This document shows, in pieces, positions 1 to 4,358 of a stretch of 5,336 nucleotides of DNA. The position numbers were made by a program, and so were the translations under genes. The notes under the pieces are model-generated. The model ran no database searches and was not told the origin of the DNA. It was given only the letters and a program-made list of their open reading frames with translations. Origin of the DNA: a bacterium (GTDB lineage Bacteria > CAIJMQ01 > JAADFP01); contig JALUVB010000293.1 in the NCBI GenBank assembly GCA_027021085.1, forward strand, positions 1 through 5,336, read 5' to 3'. How positions within the stretch are numbered: the stretch's first letter is position 1; every line of letters starts with the position of its first letter.

Positions 1-56
1 CTAACAAGGCGCTCCACTTGACCGCTATTCCGCTGGAGCTCCATAGCGGCAAGTGA
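1..56 (+). CDS. Possible 3' tail of an upstream gene (partial, unidentified)
   Basis: One forward frame is open from the window edge and ends at TGA 54-56, giving the 17-residue tail NKALHLTAIPLELHSGK. It would end just where the repeat-rich spacer begins, which is where a gene end is expected. Seventeen open codons at an edge are not statistically meaningful, and I do not recognise the family. The reverse strand is also open from an ATG at 44-42 (reading MELQRNSGQVERLV) leftwards, so a divergent gene start is an alternative. Low confidence. Confidence 0.25.
   Translation, partial: NKALHLTAIPLELHSGK
15..55. repeat. Inverted repeat at the left edge
   Basis: CACTTGACCGCTAT (15-28) is complementary to ATAGCGGCAAGTG (43-55) with one bulged A, giving a 13-bp stem. 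The loop contains the palindrome GGAGCTCC (35-42). An alternative shorter pairing is CCGCT (30-34) with AGCGG (45-49). No T-run follows, so it is not a standard intrinsic terminator, although it lies across the possible stop codon of the edge gene. Confidence 0.55.
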
Positions 57-57
57 C

Positions 58-153
58 CCTGGACGTTAGACTGTTAACCCCAGAAAATCCATACGCAGGC
101 ATGAGCAGGCAGGTGGGCAGGAACCTATCTCCCTTACTACTCGCTACTTTCTC
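58..153. other. Spacer with two stray heptamers and GCAGGCA repeats
   Basis: No gene is seen here. Two units in the TAGAC orientation, CCTGGAC and GTTAGAC, occupy 58-71. The 7-mer GCAGGCA occurs at 95-101 and 105-111, followed by a related GGTGGGCAGG. The same GCAGGCA forms one arm of the palindrome near 2281, so this may be a decayed relative. The open frame spanning 53-304 consists of translated repeats and is not counted as a gene. Confidence 0.4.
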
Positions 154-181
154 ACCATTCACCGTTCACTGCTTACTATTA
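154..181. repeat. Degenerate heptamer array, ACTGTTC family (4 units)
   Basis: Four adjacent 7-nt units read ACCATTC, ACCGTTC, ACTGCTT and ACTATTA. This is the same family as 252-286, and its reverse complement (GAACAGT) appears downstream of mutL. The flanking bases at about 137-153 look like further decayed units. Confidence 0.6.
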
Positions 182-201
182 TCTTGTCTGTTCCTCTTCC
201 C

Positions 202-236
202 AGTCTACAGTCTAAAGTCTATGGTCTATAGTCTTT
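202..236. repeat. Heptamer array, AGTCTAN family (5 units)
   Basis: Five consecutive 7-nt units read AGTCTAC, AGTCTAA, AGTCTAT, GGTCTAT and AGTCTTT. The first 33 nt, together with three preceding C residues, recur exactly 89 nt downstream. The 7-nt period is not a multiple of three, and the array causes spurious open frames through it. Confidence 0.85.
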
Positions 237-251
237 CCTGCTCCCCTCGCT

Positions 252-286
252 ACTGTTCACTATTTACTGTTTACTGTTCACTGTCC
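252..286. repeat. Heptamer array, ACTGTTC family (5 units)
   Basis: Five consecutive units read ACTGTTC, ACTATTT, ACTGTTT, ACTGTTC and ACTGTCC. The array lies between the two identical AGTCTAN arrays, so the two families alternate. Confidence 0.85.
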
Positions 287-291
287 CCCCA

Positions 292-326
292 GTCTACAGT
301 CTAAAGTCTATGGTCTATAGTCTAAA
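292..326. repeat. Heptamer array, GTCTANA family (5 units), copy of 202-236
   Basis: Five units read GTCTACA, GTCTAAA, GTCTATG, GTCTATA and GTCTAAA. Positions 288-323 repeat 199-234 base for base (36 nt). The copies differ only after the last shared GTCT. This shows either recent duplication of an array block or strong homogenisation. Confidence 0.85.
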
Positions 327-346
327 AGATCCCTCCCCGAGGTAAA

Positions 347-370
347 GTCGGAATCGGAAACAGGAATCCG
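347..370. repeat. Octamer array (3 units), reverse of the CTGGTTTC family
   Basis: Units GTCGGAAT, CGGAAACA and GGAATCCG have an 8-nt spacing. Their reverse complement (CGGATTCC, TGTTTCCG, ATTCCGAC) resembles the CCTGGTTT/CTCGGTAT octamers at 2181-2204 and 2543-2590. The match is loose and only three units are present. Confidence 0.4.
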
Positions 371-401
371 TGCCGCCGGAGAATAGAAATATTCCCGGCA
401 C
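370..401. other. Hairpin with GAAA tetraloop upstream of mutL
   Basis: The outer stem is GTGCCG (370-375) with CGGCAC (396-401). The inner stem is GAATA (381-385) with TATTC (390-394), closed by the loop GAAA (386-389), a GNRA-type tetraloop. Five bases bulge on the left side and one on the right. It lies immediately before the predicted mutL -10 element, where a -35 would be. If transcription starts near 431 it is not in the mutL mRNA, so it would act as DNA (operator) or fold in read-through RNA from upstream. Confidence 0.55.
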
Positions 402-415
402 TTCTCAACTGTTTC

Positions 416-424
416 TGGTAAAAT
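416..424 (+). promoter_or_regulatory. Extended -10 promoter of mutL, probably leaderless
   Basis: The sequence TGGTAAAAT contains the extended -10 element TGn (416-418) followed by TAAAAT (419-424). Only six bases separate it from the ATG at 431, so a start point six or seven bases downstream falls on or next to the A of the ATG. No Shine-Dalgarno precedes the ATG, which fits a leaderless mRNA. No good -35 is visible at normal spacing, which extended -10 promoters tolerate. Confidence 0.5.
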
Positions 425-430
425 TAGCCC

Positions 431-2083
431 ATGGGCAAGATTAAGAAACTCCCGGAACATGCCGTAAAACTAATCGCTGCAGGCGAGGTTATCCTTGGCC
501 CCTACTCAGTGGTAAAGGAACTTGTCGAGAACTCTCTGGATGCAGGAAGTAAAAACATACGAATAAGCCTGGTAAAAAGCGGGGTGAAAGAAATCGTGGT
601 GAGAGACGATGGGCAGGGGATGGATAGAGAAGACGCTTTACAGGCATTTGAAAGGTACTCTACCAGCAAAATAAAAGATGTAAGGGATATTTCCCGGCTT
701 CACACTTATGGGTTCAGAGGAGAGGCACTGCCCAGTATTGCCGCTGTATCCCTTACCACCCTGAGTACTTCTACCGGAGAAGAGGGTACGCGGGTAAAAG
801 CAAAAGGCGGGAAAATTGTAGAAGTGGAAGAAGTTAATCTTCCACCCGGGACCCAGGTAAAAGTGGAAGAGCTGTTTTTTAATACCCCGGTAAGGAAAAA
901 GAGCTTCCACTCACCCCAGTGGGAATTGAAACAAATTCTGGAAGTGGTAGTGCGCGAAGCACTCTCTTCCTTGAAAGTATCCTACCAGGTGGAAAACAAC
1001 GGCAAAGAGGTTTTCTTTTCTCCCCGCAGGAATGAAATCATAGAAAGAATTCAGGACATATGGGGTAAAGAATGGAAAAACAATCTGCTTCCGGTTGAAT
1101 TCTCCTGGAAAGGGATGGAGATAACCGGTTGGTGCTCCTCCCCGGCTCAGGGGAAGAAATCTCCTGTTTACTACTTTTACGTGAATAATCGTTCTGTTAC
1201 ACACAAAGTGCTCAGGGGTGCAGTACGGGAGGCCTATTCCACCTACCTGGGAAGAGATGAATTCCCCATAATCTATCTTTTTCTGAATGTGCCCTCCCAG
1301 GAGGTGGATGTAAATGTCCATCCTTCCAAAGACGAAGTACAATTTAAACAGCCAGGCATAGTTTTTGAGGCAGTAAGGAAAGCCCTGCAAAACTCTTTCC
1401 CCTTGAAAAATGTCCGGGTATTTTCCTCCCCTACCCCAACCCCCAGCAACAGAAAAGACTCATCATTAGGCCTCTCTTTTGAAGTAAAGGAAAAAGGAAA
1501 GGAATACCAGGTTATTCCCTTTACCCAGATGCACCGCACGTATCTGTTCCGGGAAATAAAAGAAGGTATTTTAGTTATTGACCAACATGCTCTTCACGAG
1601 AGGCTGATATTTGAGAAATGGAGAGAAGGAATAAAGGGAAAGCAGGTACTTAAGCAAAAGCTTCTCTTTCCCGTTACCGTAGAGGTTTCTCCCCAGGAAG
1701 AAACCATCATCAGGGAAAACTGGCAGTCTATAGCTGAAATAGGCGTGGAACTGGAGGAGTTTGGCGCACGCACCTATCTCCTTTCTTCTCTCCCCTCTCT
1801 GATTGCCGGGAAGACTGATCCTCTGAAGACATTCTCGGATATCTTAGATGAAATTAAAAAAATTCCTACCGGCATTTCTTTACCGGAACAGATAGAAACT
1901 TTAATAAAACAGCTTTCCTGCAAGGCTTCCATAAAGGGAGGAGACACACTGAAAGAGGAAGAAGTGGAAAACCTTATGAAAATGTGGGAAGAAAACAGAG
2001 AAATAGTAACCTGTCCCCACGGCAGGCCGGTATTTGTAATAATCACCTGGGAAGAATTAGAGAGAAGATTTCAGAGAAGGTAA
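431..2083 (+). CDS. mutL: DNA mismatch repair protein MutL, endonuclease type
   Basis: This cytoplasmic GHKL ATPase couples MutS mismatch recognition to strand incision. N-terminal ATPase motifs are IAAGEV (15-20), VVKELVENSLDAG (27-39, catalytic E30, metal ligand N34), DDGQGM (59-64), STSKI (77-81), GFRGEAL (94-100) and NTPVRKK (151-157). VDVNVHPSK (292-300) carries the lysine that contacts the ATP phosphate. The C-terminal domain has the nuclease metal motif DQHA(X)2E(X)4E at 384-395, SCKASIKGG (496-504), CPHGRP (528-533) and a terminal FQR (547-549), so it should nick DNA itself without MutH. QKLLFP (409-414) matches the beta-clamp binding motif. At 550 residues it is somewhat short because the linker (about 321-357) is brief. 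The usual arginine of the RPxSVVKE motif is G23, and RHATSKI reads RYSTSKI. The ATG at 431 starts exactly at the conserved N-terminus. No mutS or miaA is adjacent. Confidence 0.97.
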   Translation: MGKIKKLPEHAVKLIAAGEVILGPYSVVKELVENSLDAGSKNIRISLVKSGVKEIVVRDDGQGMDREDALQAFERYSTSKIKDVRDISRLHTYGFRGEALPSIAAVSLTTLSTSTGEEGTRVKAKGGKIVEVEEVNLPPGTQVKVEELFFNTPVRKKSFHSPQWELKQILEVVVREALSSLKVSYQVENNGKEVFFSPRRNEIIERIQDIWGKEWKNNLLPVEFSWKGMEITGWCSSPAQGKKSPVYYFYVNNRSVTHKVLRGAVREAYSTYLGRDEFPIIYLFLNVPSQEVDVNVHPSKDEVQFKQPGIVFEAVRKALQNSFPLKNVRVFSSPTPTPSNRKDSSLGLSFEVKEKGKEYQVIPFTQMHRTYLFREIKEGILVIDQHALHERLIFEKWREGIKGKQVLKQKLLFPVTVEVSPQEETIIRENWQSIAEIGVELEEFGARTYLLSSLPSLIAGKTDPLKTFSDILDEIKKIPTGISLPEQIETLIKQLSCKASIKGGDTLKEEEVENLMKMWEENREIVTCPHGRPVFVIITWEELERRFQRR

Positions 2084-2090
2084 GAGTTTA

Positions 2091-2125
2091 GATAGACTAT
2101 AGACCTTAGACTTTAGACGTTAGAC
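2091..2125. repeat. Heptamer array, NTTAGAC family (5 units)
   Basis: Units GATAGAC, TATAGAC, CTTAGAC, TTTAGAC and GTTAGAC start eight bases after the mutL stop. This is the reverse complement of the GTCTANA family found upstream of mutL. A sixth, partial unit (GTTTAGA) precedes it. Confidence 0.85.
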
Positions 2126-2136
2126 CGGGAGATAGG

Positions 2137-2178
2137 GAACAGTAAGCAGTGAACAGTAAATGGTAAGCAGTTAATGGT
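2137..2178. repeat. Heptamer array, GAACAGT family (6 units)
   Basis: Six consecutive units read GAACAGT, AAGCAGT, GAACAGT, AAATGGT, AAGCAGT and TAATGGT. This is the reverse complement of the ACTGTTC family upstream of mutL. Confidence 0.85.
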
Positions 2179-2180
2179 AA

Positions 2181-2204
2181 CTCGGTATCCTGGTTTCTCG
2201 GTAA
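2181..2204. repeat. Octamer array, CTGGTTTC-like (3 units)
   Basis: Units CTCGGTAT, CCTGGTTT and CTCGGTAA follow directly after the GAACAGT array. The same octamers recur in the six-unit array at 2543-2590. Confidence 0.6.
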
Positions 2205-2264
2205 AGGGGATAGATTTCGCAGGAATAACAAAAGAAAAGCAAAAAAGGGAAAAACCAGCCCGCA

Positions 2265-2291
2265 TGTCATGCCTGCGGAAGCAGGCATCCA
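2265..2291. repeat. GTCAT-type palindromic extragenic element
   Basis: TGTCATGCCTGC (2265-2276) and GCAGGCATCCA (2281-2291) flank the loop GGAA. The 8-bp stem ATGCCTGC/GCAGGCAT is perfect. The layout GTCATnCCnGC, short loop, GCnGGnATCCA matches a palindromic intergenic element common in many bacterial genomes, which when translated gives spurious peptides such as ASAGMT. A second, stretched copy lies at 2619-2667. Confidence 0.7.
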
Positions 2292-2292
2292 C

Positions 2293-2327
2293 GCAAGACT
2301 TTAGACTATAGACTTGAGACATTAGAC
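2293..2327. repeat. Heptamer array, NTTAGAC family (5 units)
   Basis: Units GCAAGAC, TTTAGAC, TATAGAC, TTGAGAC and ATTAGAC abut the palindrome at 2265-2291. The 14-nt stretch TTTAGACTATAGAC is also found, reverse-complemented, at the end of the array at 292-326. Confidence 0.8.
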
Positions 2328-2341
2328 TGGGAGGGGAAATG

Positions 2342-2355
2342 CAAGATACAAGATA
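2342..2355. repeat. CAAGATA heptamer pair
   Basis: Two exact copies of CAAGATA are adjacent and followed by CAGG. This is too short to be significant alone, but it is another 7-nt unit in the same repeat field. Confidence 0.5.
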
Positions 2356-2374
2356 CAGGTGGGGGCACAGGTGG

Positions 2375-2409
2375 AACTAACAACTAACAACTCATAACTC
2401 ACAACTCTT
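2375..2409. repeat. Heptamer array, AACTNAC family (5 units)
   Basis: Five consecutive units read AACTAAC, AACTAAC, AACTCAT, AACTCAC and AACTCTT. This is a third heptamer sequence family, again with five units and 35 nt, and it runs straight into the next TAGAC array. Confidence 0.8.
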
Positions 2410-2441
2410 GGACTTTAGACCATAGACTATAGACTTTAGAC
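2407..2441. repeat. Heptamer array, TNTAGAC family (5 units)
   Basis: Units CTTGGAC, TTTAGAC, CATAGAC, TATAGAC and TTTAGAC. The first unit overlaps the end of the AACT array by three bases. Confidence 0.85.
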
Positions 2442-2446
2442 AGGGA

Positions 2447-2539
2447 GTATAGTAAACAGTAAATAGTGAATAGTGAATAGTGAATAGTAGTGAGTAGCGA
2501 GTAGTTAGTAGTGAGGGAAGATAGTGAACAGTGAATGGT
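2447..2539. repeat. Long heptamer array, GAATAGT/GAACAGT family
   Basis: Units GTATAGT, AAACAGT, AAATAGT and three identical GAATAGT copies (2468-2488) are followed by AGTGAGT, AGCGAGT and AGTTAGT. Periodicity is lost around 2510-2525 and then resumes with GAACAGT and GAATGGT (2526-2539). It is the longest array in the window, and its identical triplet suggests recent unit expansion. Confidence 0.8.
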
Positions 2540-2542
2540 GGG

Positions 2543-2590
2543 TTGGTATCCTGGTTCCCTGGTAGTCCTGGTTTCTCGGTTTCCTGGGAG
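2543..2590. repeat. Octamer array, CTGGTTTC family (6 units)
   Basis: Six 8-nt units read TTGGTATC, CTGGTTCC, CTGGTAGT, CCTGGTTT, CTCGGTTT and CCTGGGAG. The period is 8 rather than the 7 of the other arrays. Confidence 0.7.
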
Positions 2591-2615
2591 AGCTTCTGAG
2601 AGATGTTAGGGCTCT

Positions 2616-2691
2616 ACCTGTCATACCCGCCTCCCCGGCTCATCTCAGGAGACAGGTGGGTATCCAATCAATAAGGGTGTTGCCCACCTGT
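2616..2691. other. Cluster of competing inverted repeats
   Basis: Three pairings share bases and cannot all form together. ACCTGTC (2616-2622) pairs with GACAGGT (2651-2657). ATACCCGCCT (2623-2632) pairs with AGGTGGGTAT (2654-2663), with one G-T wobble. ACAGGTGGG (2652-2660) pairs perfectly with CCCACCTGT (2683-2691). The segment 2619-2667 has the GTCAT-type palindrome layout with an enlarged loop. No T-run follows, so it is not a simple terminator. Confidence 0.5.
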
Positions 2692-2841
2692 GAAGGCAGT
2701 AATCTTTAGGCATTCAAAAGAGAAGTTGCACATAGCGTTATTTAGAGTTTGGTGTTTAGAATTCTGGATTTGTCCTTGAACCACAGCCCAGCCTATGTTG
2801 GGAGGATTCAGCAGGGAAAAATTATGGCATTAGTTACCATC
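2692..2841. other. Spacer with a weak TTTAGAN heptamer array
   Basis: No gene is seen. Units TTTAGAG, TTTGGTG, TTTAGAA, TTCTGGA and TTTGTCC at 2741-2775 follow a 7-nt rhythm but are poorly conserved. The remainder (2776-2841) shows no repeat and may be upstream promoter sequence. The 14-codon frame starting at 2824 and ending inside the -10 element is not supported as a gene. Confidence 0.35.
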
Positions 2842-2869
2842 GTGACTATCTCTGCAAGGATGGTATAAT
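2842..2869 (+). promoter_or_regulatory. Strong extended -10 promoter of the secretin operon
   Basis: A perfect TATAAT (2864-2869) is preceded by TGG (2861-2863), giving an extended -10. A -35-like GTGACT (2842-2847) sits 16 bp upstream and shares TGAC with the consensus. The ATG at 2879 is nine bases beyond the -10, so the predicted start point (about 2876) leaves a leader of only a few bases. No Shine-Dalgarno is present before the ATG. Confidence 0.75.
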
Positions 2870-2878
2870 ATACAAACA

Positions 2879-3802
2879 ATGGTAAAAAACGGATTTTTTA
2901 TTTTTGTACTTGGTGTCTTTCTCGTCGGCTGTCTTTCTTCTGTGAGCCCGCTACCTTCCATAGAAAACCTGCTTTCCCAACAGAAATTCGAGGAAGCTAT
3001 TATTGCCTGCGAGCTTTTCCTCTCTGAAAACCCCTCCTCTCCCTATGCGCCAGAAATCACCTATCTCCTGGGCAAAACATACCTAAAAATAGGTAATCCT
3101 TACGAATCCATAAGAGTATGGGAAGACTATCTCCGAAAGTTTCCGGAAGGTAAACATAGAAAAGAAGTGGCATCCGCCATAGAAAATTGGAAGAAAGAGA
3201 AAGGCAAAAGCTATCTTTCCCAGATGGAAGAGGAAATAAAAGGGCTATCTCTTGCCTACGAAAAAGTACTGGGTAAAAAGATGCCTCCCTCCCGATTATA
3301 TGCTACCCTGGGTAACATTTACTGGGAAGAAGGAAAGAAAAAACAAGCCCTTTCCCTCTACAAGAAAGCAGTGCAACTTGATCCTTCTCTAATAAACAAT
3401 CCCGCCATTGCTTCCCGCCTGGGAAATTCTACCCTGGAGCCAGCACCTCTCCTGCTGGAAGTGGAAGATGAGAATATCTTATCCCTGGAAAAGATATGGA
3501 AAGGAGAATGGGAAGCAGAAAGCGGCGAACTTAAAAATTTTCGCATAAAGAGACGCCTGGGAATAATTGTCAGCGGCAAAGTAAGAAACAAAGGGACAAA
3601 AGAAGCTAAGAAAGTAAGATTATTAGTCACACTATACGACTTCTACGCCCGCATACTTTCTTCTAAAAGTATCTGGCTGGGAGAAATACCGGCAGGAGAA
3701 TCCATACCCTTTTCAATAGTTTTTAGGGGCGTAGAGAAAGACAAGGTGCACTCGGTAGATTACCTTATTCTAAAAAATAATAACCAGGAGGCAAAGAAAT
3801 GA
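2879..3802 (+). CDS. TPR lipoprotein with C-terminal FxLYD/DUF3426-like domain
   Basis: This 307-residue protein starts with a lipoprotein signal peptide whose lipobox LVGC places the lipidated cysteine at residue 18, so it should sit on a membrane facing the periplasm. Residues 26-90 form two TPR-like helical hairpins (AIIACELFLSENP, LGKTYLKIGNPYESI), and 138-170 is a clear TPR (YATLGNIYWEEGKKKQALSL, then YKKAVQLDP). Residues 220-298 form a beta-rich module of FxLYD/DUF3426 type (SGKVRNKGT 232-240, then LYDFYA, then PAGESIPFSIVF). It is the first gene of the operon and its stop overlaps the next start as ATGA. TPR lipoproteins of the PilF/PilW type act as pilotins for secretins. A pilotin-like role is inferred from the secretin three genes downstream; general scaffolding is the alternative. 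The ATG at 2879 is chosen because it directly opens the signal peptide. Confidence 0.88.
   Translation: MVKNGFFIFVLGVFLVGCLSSVSPLPSIENLLSQQKFEEAIIACELFLSENPSSPYAPEITYLLGKTYLKIGNPYESIRVWEDYLRKFPEGKHRKEVASAIENWKKEKGKSYLSQMEEEIKGLSLAYEKVLGKKMPPSRLYATLGNIYWEEGKKKQALSLYKKAVQLDPSLINNPAIASRLGNSTLEPAPLLLEVEDENILSLEKIWKGEWEAESGELKNFRIKRRLGIIVSGKVRNKGTKEAKKVRLLVTLYDFYARILSSKSIWLGEIPAGESIPFSIVFRGVEKDKVHSVDYLILKNNNQEAKK
3786..3791 (+). promoter_or_regulatory. Perfect Shine-Dalgarno AGGAGG
   Basis: AGGAGG lies seven bases before the ATG at 3799 and within the last codons of the lipoprotein gene. It contrasts with the lack of any such site before the first genes of the two transcripts, and it fixes the start of the 71-residue gene. 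Confidence 0.85.
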
Positions 3803-4014
3803 AGTTAAGAGAAAAAATTATCTGGATAGTAGTAGGTTTTCTGTTGCTGATTAATCTTTTCACCCTTTTAAACACACCATTAAGAGCACAGGCACTGCTT
3901 CCACCTTCTCCTGTTGCACTATCCGCAGGGGAGAAAGGTGTGGTATACTTTTATGACGGAGCAAATTTATGGCTTTCCCGCGATTACGGAGAAAACTGGA
4001 AAAAGGTAAAATGA
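3799..4014 (+). CDS. Small exported or membrane-anchored protein with one Asp-box
   Basis: This 71-residue protein has a charged start (MKLREK) and a hydrophobic segment at about 7-25. The segment is either a membrane anchor or a Sec signal with a possible AQA cleavage site at 30-32, which would release a 39-residue peptide. Near the C-terminus, SRDYGENW (60-67) fits the Asp-box pattern SxDxGxxW, preceded by a likely beta strand (GVVYFYDG 47-54). Asp-boxes normally occur as repeated beta-propeller blades, so a single one in a tiny protein is unusual. I do not recognise the family. The coding case rests on the perfect AGGAGG and on ATGA overlaps with genes on both sides. A role beside the secretin or lipoprotein is only inferred from position. 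Confidence 0.75.
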   Translation: MKLREKIIWIVVGFLLLINLFTLLNTPLRAQALLPPSPVALSAGEKGVVYFYDGANLWLSRDYGENWKKVK

Positions 4015-4358
4015 AATTTGTGCTCATTGGTTTCTTTGTTATTTTTCTTGCCTTAGCCGGTTCCGCCGCAGAACTCAGGCCCAGCCAGGTGTACTATGGT
4101 GACCCCTTTAACTTCAAGCACCCTGCTTCCATAAACATGGAAAAGGTAATCAATTCACATCCCCTCTCCAAGAAATTATCCTCCTACTCGGAAAAAGAGC
4201 CCGAGTTCTGGCTTTATCTGAATAAGATAAACCAGGACATATTCGATGTTCTACATAACTTTGCCCAGGAAAAAGGCTACGACCTGATTGTGGAAAGAGG
4301 AAGCATGAAAAACGTCCCGGATATCACCCGGGAAGTAATTTCCTGCTTAAAAAGATGA
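4011..4358 (+). CDS. Miniature Skp/OmpH-like periplasmic protein
   Basis: This 115-residue protein has a Sec signal peptide (MKFVLIGFFVIFLALAGSAA, cleavage about 20). INMEKVINSHPLSKK (41-55) resembles the first strand and helix of OmpH/Skp proteins. KINQDIFDVLHNFAQEKGYD (72-91), then LIVE and DITREVISCLKR (104-115), match the OmpH C-terminal body (IxxAVxxVAxxxGYDLVVD, then DITxEVxxxL). The long coiled-coil arms between these parts, about 90 residues in E. coli Skp, are reduced to roughly 15. Skp shields unfolded outer-membrane proteins, so this short form could assist the secretin encoded next, but without arms it cannot form the usual jellyfish cavity. The ATG at 4011 is preferred over 3969 because it opens the signal peptide, overlaps the previous stop as ATGA and follows a modest AAGG. 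The OmpH link is by eye and moderate. Confidence 0.8.
   Translation: MKFVLIGFFVIFLALAGSAAELRPSQVYYGDPFNFKHPASINMEKVINSHPLSKKLSSYSEKEPEFWLYLNKINQDIFDVLHNFAQEKGYDLIVERGSMKNVPDITREVISCLKR

Noticed and set aside
1-60. Truncated tRNA-like arm on the reverse strand
   Set aside because: The segment GTGGAGCGCC near the edge recalls a D-arm and anticodon stem, but the D-stem does not pair and the anticodon position does not fit.
53-304. 83-codon forward open frame
   Set aside because: It is the translation of heptamer arrays and spacer, shows no family resemblance, and its low-complexity Ser/Leu/Tyr pattern comes from the 7-nt period.
154-326. CRISPR array
   Set aside because: The only exact repeat longer than 30 nt occurs twice and is itself internally repetitive. 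There are no evenly spaced unique spacers and no cas genes.
638-2046. Reverse-strand open frames inside mutL
   Set aside because: They are shadows of a well-supported gene on the other strand, with no recognisable motifs.
2084-2200. Intrinsic terminator after mutL
   Set aside because: No GC-rich hairpin followed by a T-run is visible. The heptamer array starts within eight bases of the stop codon.
2106-2322. Reverse-strand open frames of 60 and 69 codons after mutL
   Set aside because: They run through the repeat arrays and the GTCAT-type palindrome, whose typical spurious peptide (ASAGMT, CFRRHD) is visible.
2824-2868. 14-codon leader peptide, perhaps a remnant of a cytidylate kinase-like start (MALVTI)
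   Set aside because: It ends within the -10 element so it would not be on the predicted operon mRNA, and the resemblance is too short to support.
3358-3630. Reverse open frame inside the lipoprotein gene
   Set aside because: It is antisense shadow of a gene with a lipobox, TPR repeats and operon context.
3969-4010. Upstream ATG start for the mini-Skp gene
   Set aside because: It would add 14 charged residues before the signal peptide and a long overlap. The ATG at 4011 gives a clean signal peptide and an ATGA junction.
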